DNA from: Betaproteobacteria bacterium TMED156
GTDB taxonomy: Bacteria; Pseudomonadota; Gammaproteobacteria; Burkholderiales; Burkholderiaceae_A
DNA length: 9,487 nt
Assembly (NCBI GenBank): GCA_002171155.1
Contig: NHHF01000001.1
Location: 1 to 9,487, forward strand
Direction of reading: 5' to 3'
Part shown: positions 8,175 through 9,487 of the stretch, piece after piece
Numbering within the stretch: the first letter of the stretch is position 1
How the letters are laid out: every line of letters starts with the position of its first letter
Position numbers and translations under genes: made by a program
Notes under the pieces: model-generated
Told to the model about the DNA's origin: nothing
What the model saw: only the letters and a program-made list of their open reading frames with translations
The model's database searches: none

Positions 8175-8994
8175 TATCTATTCACGGATGCTCTTGCCTT
8201 GGCCCTTCTTTCTTCTGCCTTTTGTTTTTTACTAGACTCTTCTAGTCTAGCATGTATAATTAAATTTTCATACATTTTTGCAAAGTATACAACTGATTGA
8301 GTATCATCAATACTATATACTTTAAAAATAAAATCTGCTGAGCTCCAATCTTTTCCTAAATAACTGCCCGAAGCTCCATCCCACTTATCTGATAAAAGAT
8401 CGTGCACAAAAAATGCCACCTGTACTTCATACGGAAACGCTGAAGCATCCAGTGGCATTTTATCAGGATCTGGTTCTTGTCCTAGCTGCTCACAAAGAGC
8501 AATATATTTACTGACATCTATTTTTTGAGTGGACTCTTTTACATATCTTTCAAGTAAACGAGATATTTCGTTTACTTGTCTCCAGTAAAATTTTCCAAAT
8601 CTCCCACATTATCAGTAACCCAAGTATCAAAGCTTGTAGCATTTTTCATTAACAGCTCAGCATTTTCTTGGGTATATACAAGTTCATCGTCGGGATCAAG
8701 ATCTGATATATCTACCAAAAGAAGCTCTTCTAGGTAACGATACTTGAGACCTTTCCAACCTTTTATAACCGCTTTTGCATATTCTGTTAAAAATTTCTCA
8801 TCATCAAGTTCTTCTTCAGGTTGATGAGTTCTTTTATTCCATTTATTACTCAAACATTTTTTTCGTACTTTAATAAGTTCTTCTCTTGCTAAGTAACATA
8901 AGTCTATAGAAAATCCTGTATAGCCAGGATAATCAACGCTAACAGTCTTGCTAGGTGTCATAAGACTGGCTAAAGAAACGGGCGTGTCGGTCAT
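8174..8994 (-). CDS. GT: Tail assembly chaperone GT, -1 frameshift fusion
   Basis: This is the frameshift product of the chaperone gene: residues 1-136 come from the G frame (8994-8587), then reading moves back one base at 8587 and continues for 137 codons to TAA at 8176, about 273 residues in all. In lambda, GT binds the tape measure through G and recruits tube subunits through T. The T frame is open from 8608 to 8174 and has no ATG, GTG or TTG before 8458, yet its conserved coding clearly begins upstream: CEQLGQEPDPDKMPLDASAF spans that ATG. Downstream blocks are FPYEVQVAFFVHDLLSDKW, GASGSYLGKDW and a charged, basic C-terminal helix (KKQKAEERRAKARA). A separate T gene starting at 8458 would lose part of a recognisable domain and has no ribosome site. 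The stop overlaps the tape measure start. Frameshift position is inferred, not measured. Confidence 0.88.
8551..8578 (-). promoter_or_regulatory. Frameshift-stimulating RNA hairpin
   Basis: A perfect 11-bp inverted repeat on the minus strand: CAAGTAAACGA (8578-8568), six-base loop AATATC, TCGTTTACTTG (8561-8551). It starts eight bases after the slippery heptamer, the spacing typical of -1 frameshift stimulators, and it contains the UAA stop of G. No T-run follows, so a terminator is unlikely. Confidence 0.8.
8572..8994 (-). CDS. G: Tail assembly chaperone G (non-shifted product)
   Basis: 140 residues, the same length as lambda gpG, in the same place between tube and tape measure genes. The G chaperone coats the tape measure protein and keeps it soluble before tube assembly. 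Recognisable family pattern: FSIDLCYLAREELIKVRKKC (28-47), EELDDEKFLTEYAKAVIKGW (61-80), GLKYRYLEELLLVD, then ENAELLMKN and FDTWVTDNVGDLENF (122-136). The start ATG at 8994 is chosen over an in-frame ATG at 9063 because GAGGA lies seven bases upstream of 8994, and because the longer version would begin at the -35 box of the promoter, upstream of its own transcription start. The last four codons and the stop overlap the frameshift signal, and the stop lies within the hairpin. Confidence 0.9.
   Translation of the reverse strand: MTDTPVSLASLMTPSKTVSVDYPGYTGFSIDLCYLAREELIKVRKKCLSNKWNKRTHQPEEELDDEKFLTEYAKAVIKGWKGLKYRYLEELLLVDISDLDPDDELVYTQENAELLMKNATSFDTWVTDNVGDLENFTGDK
8587..8593 (-). promoter_or_regulatory. 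Slippery heptamer for -1 frameshift (A AAT TTT)
   Basis: In the G frame the mRNA reads GAA AAT TTT ACT, giving AAATTTT split as A AAT TTT, which fits the X XXY YYZ rule. Slipping back one base re-pairs AAA and TTT and continues TAC TGG AGA CAA in the T frame. It is the only canonical heptamer in the 37-base window where both frames are open (8608-8572). Lambda uses GGGAAAG at the equivalent place. Confidence 0.85.
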
Positions 8995-9001
8995 GTATAA
9001 G

Positions 9002-9006
9002 TCCTC
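9002..9006 (-). promoter_or_regulatory. Shine-Dalgarno site for G/GT
   Basis: GAGGA, seven bases before ATG at 8994; it decides the start of the chaperone gene. Confidence 0.8.
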
Positions 9007-9034
9007 TATATAAAGTGATAATTCAATAGTGTAT

Positions 9035-9063
9035 ATTCTACTGGACAATAGGAGAAATGTCAA
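9035..9063 (-). promoter_or_regulatory. Sigma70-type promoter for chaperone/tape measure/tip operon
   Basis: Minus-strand -35 box TTGACA (9063-9058, exact consensus), 17-base spacer, -10 box TAGAAT (9040-9035, five of six consensus). Expected start near 9028, giving a leader of about 34 bases before the G start at 8994. It sits directly after the terminator of the upstream tube gene. A copy of CTATTG lies on each side of the -10 box (9051-9046 and 9029-9024, 22 bases apart), which might be a regulator site, but this could be chance. Confidence 0.8.
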
Positions 9064-9088
9064 GAAATATTTTTTGGAAGGTAAAAGT

Positions 9089-9113
9089 AAAAAAGGGGCC
9101 GAAGCCCCTTTTT
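9089..9113 (-). terminator. Intrinsic terminator after the tail tube gene (UUCG loop)
   Basis: On the minus strand: five A, GGGGC, loop TTCG, GCCCC, then six T. The C(UUCG)G tetraloop is exceptionally stable and the T-run gives release. It begins 12 bases after the tube gene stop (9126). The other strand reads GGGGC-CGAA-GCCCC with five T, so it can also stop transcription from the opposite side. Confidence 0.93.
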
Positions 9114-9125
9114 ACTACGTATCTA

Positions 9126-9487
9126 TTATACGTCTGGAGTCGCTCCTCTATACTTGAGGGTGGTTTCGTTCGTACCGCCAATAGTTGATGGCAATGCTTG
9201 GAAAGTAGTTTCCAAAGCAATTACATCTTCAACATTATGAGTAGGAATTTCAAAGTGTGCTGTAGGCATCGTAAACTTCAAAAAGGGAGTACTAGCACCT
9301 CCTATTGCAAATACAGTATTAAAAGAGTTTACTGTTTTTGATTTTGCGTTTGCACTTGTCATATCCGCAAAGAAGTCAGTAGAAGTACCAACATTACTAC
9401 TAGAATCAAGCCCTAGATAACAAGTAAAGTTACCACTTACAGAACGAGCACCTGTTACATGTCCAATTGGAGTATTTACTGATCCAA
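9126..9487 (-). CDS. Major tail tube protein, C-terminal part (N-terminus outside window)
   Basis: The frame is open from the window edge (first full codon at 9485) to TAA at 9128-9126, giving the last 119 residues. The start is outside, and the ATG at 9362 is internal. Sequence IGHVTGARSVSGNFTCYL (residues 6-23 of the visible part) and the C-terminal run FTMPTAHFEIPTHNVEDVI followed by FQALPST...NETTLKYRG fit the tube protein family of siphoviruses, in which a beta-barrel polymerises as stacked hexamers. Position just before the G/GT chaperones equals that of gene V in lambda, although the sequence resembles a different tube family, so I give no symbol. A strong intrinsic terminator follows, so this gene probably ends a separate head-tail transcript; high tube protein demand would fit such isolation (inference). 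Confidence 0.85.
   Translation of the reverse strand, partial: GSVNTPIGHVTGARSVSGNFTCYLGLDSSSNVGTSTDFFADMTSANAKSKTVNSFNTVFAIGGASTPFLKFTMPTAHFEIPTHNVEDVIALETTFQALPSTIGGTNETTLKYRGATPDV

Noticed and set aside
4247..8300. Several plus-strand open frames of 60-90 codons opposite the tape measure and M genes
   Set aside because: Composition (Leu/Phe/Ser-rich) is that expected on the strand opposite Glu/Lys/Ala-rich coding sequence, and none has a plausible start context or family resemblance.
8174..8458. Separate 94-residue gene starting at ATG 8458
   Set aside because: The ATG sits inside a conserved block (PDPDKMPLD), the same frame is open back to 8608, and no ribosome site precedes it. It is the C-terminal part of the GT frameshift product.
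8551..8578. Hairpin at the G stop read as a transcription terminator
   Set aside because: The stem is AT-rich, no T-run follows, and the downstream T frame is conserved coding. Its spacing from the slippery heptamer fits a frameshift stimulator better.
8995..9063. Longer G starting at ATG 9063
   Set aside because: This ATG lies at the -35 box of the promoter, upstream of the expected transcript start, and the extra 23 residues show no family similarity.
9038..9220. 60-residue minus-strand open frame across the terminator
   Set aside because: It runs out of frame through the end of the tube gene, then through terminator and promoter; no ribosome site or family match.
9126..9362. 78-residue gene starting at ATG 9362
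   Set aside because: The frame continues open to the window edge with tube-family sequence, so the ATG is internal to the tail tube gene.

Overview
This window is the distal part of the tail module of a temperate-style or lambda-like siphovirus (phage or prophage). All genes lie on the minus strand, so transcription runs from position 9487 towards position 1. DNA is AT-rich (roughly 35 % GC by eye) with AGA/TTA/AAA-heavy codon use. A sigma70-type promoter, Shine-Dalgarno sites and an intrinsic terminator point to a bacterial host, and lambda-type tail tip proteins point to a Gram-negative one. A marine low-GC proteobacterial host is plausible, but nothing here proves it. There is no integrase, tRNA, IS element or CRISPR array.

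Layout in transcription order: (1) 9487-9126, C-terminal part of a major tail tube protein. (2) 9125-8995, the only non-coding gap: a strong UUCG-loop intrinsic terminator followed by a near-consensus sigma70 promoter (TTGACA-17-TAGAAT) that restarts transcription. (3) 8994-8174, the tail assembly chaperone pair: a G-like protein (140 aa) and a G-T fusion (about 273 aa) made by -1 programmed ribosomal frameshifting at AAATTTT, eight bases before a perfect 11-bp hairpin. (4) 8174-4305, tape measure protein (1289 aa). (5) 4305-1, tail tip genes in the exact lambda order M, L, K, I, J; J runs off the window.

The genes are tightly packed and probably translationally coupled: TAATG at GT/H and H/M, ATGA at M/L and I/J, and short overlaps at L/K (with a GTG start for K) and K/I. 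Functionally, G and GT coat the tape measure protein, the tip complex (J, I, K, L, then M) nucleates on it, and the tube protein polymerises to a length set by the tape measure. By the usual proportionality of about 0.15 nm per residue, a tail near 190 nm would be expected.

Most noteworthy are the complete frameshift cassette, the terminator-promoter pair splitting tube gene from chaperones, and two large insertions relative to lambda: about 155 residues inside the Fe-S cysteine set of L and about 200 residues near the N-terminus of J. The module is otherwise a recognisable tail morphogenesis operon; I see no wholly new system.
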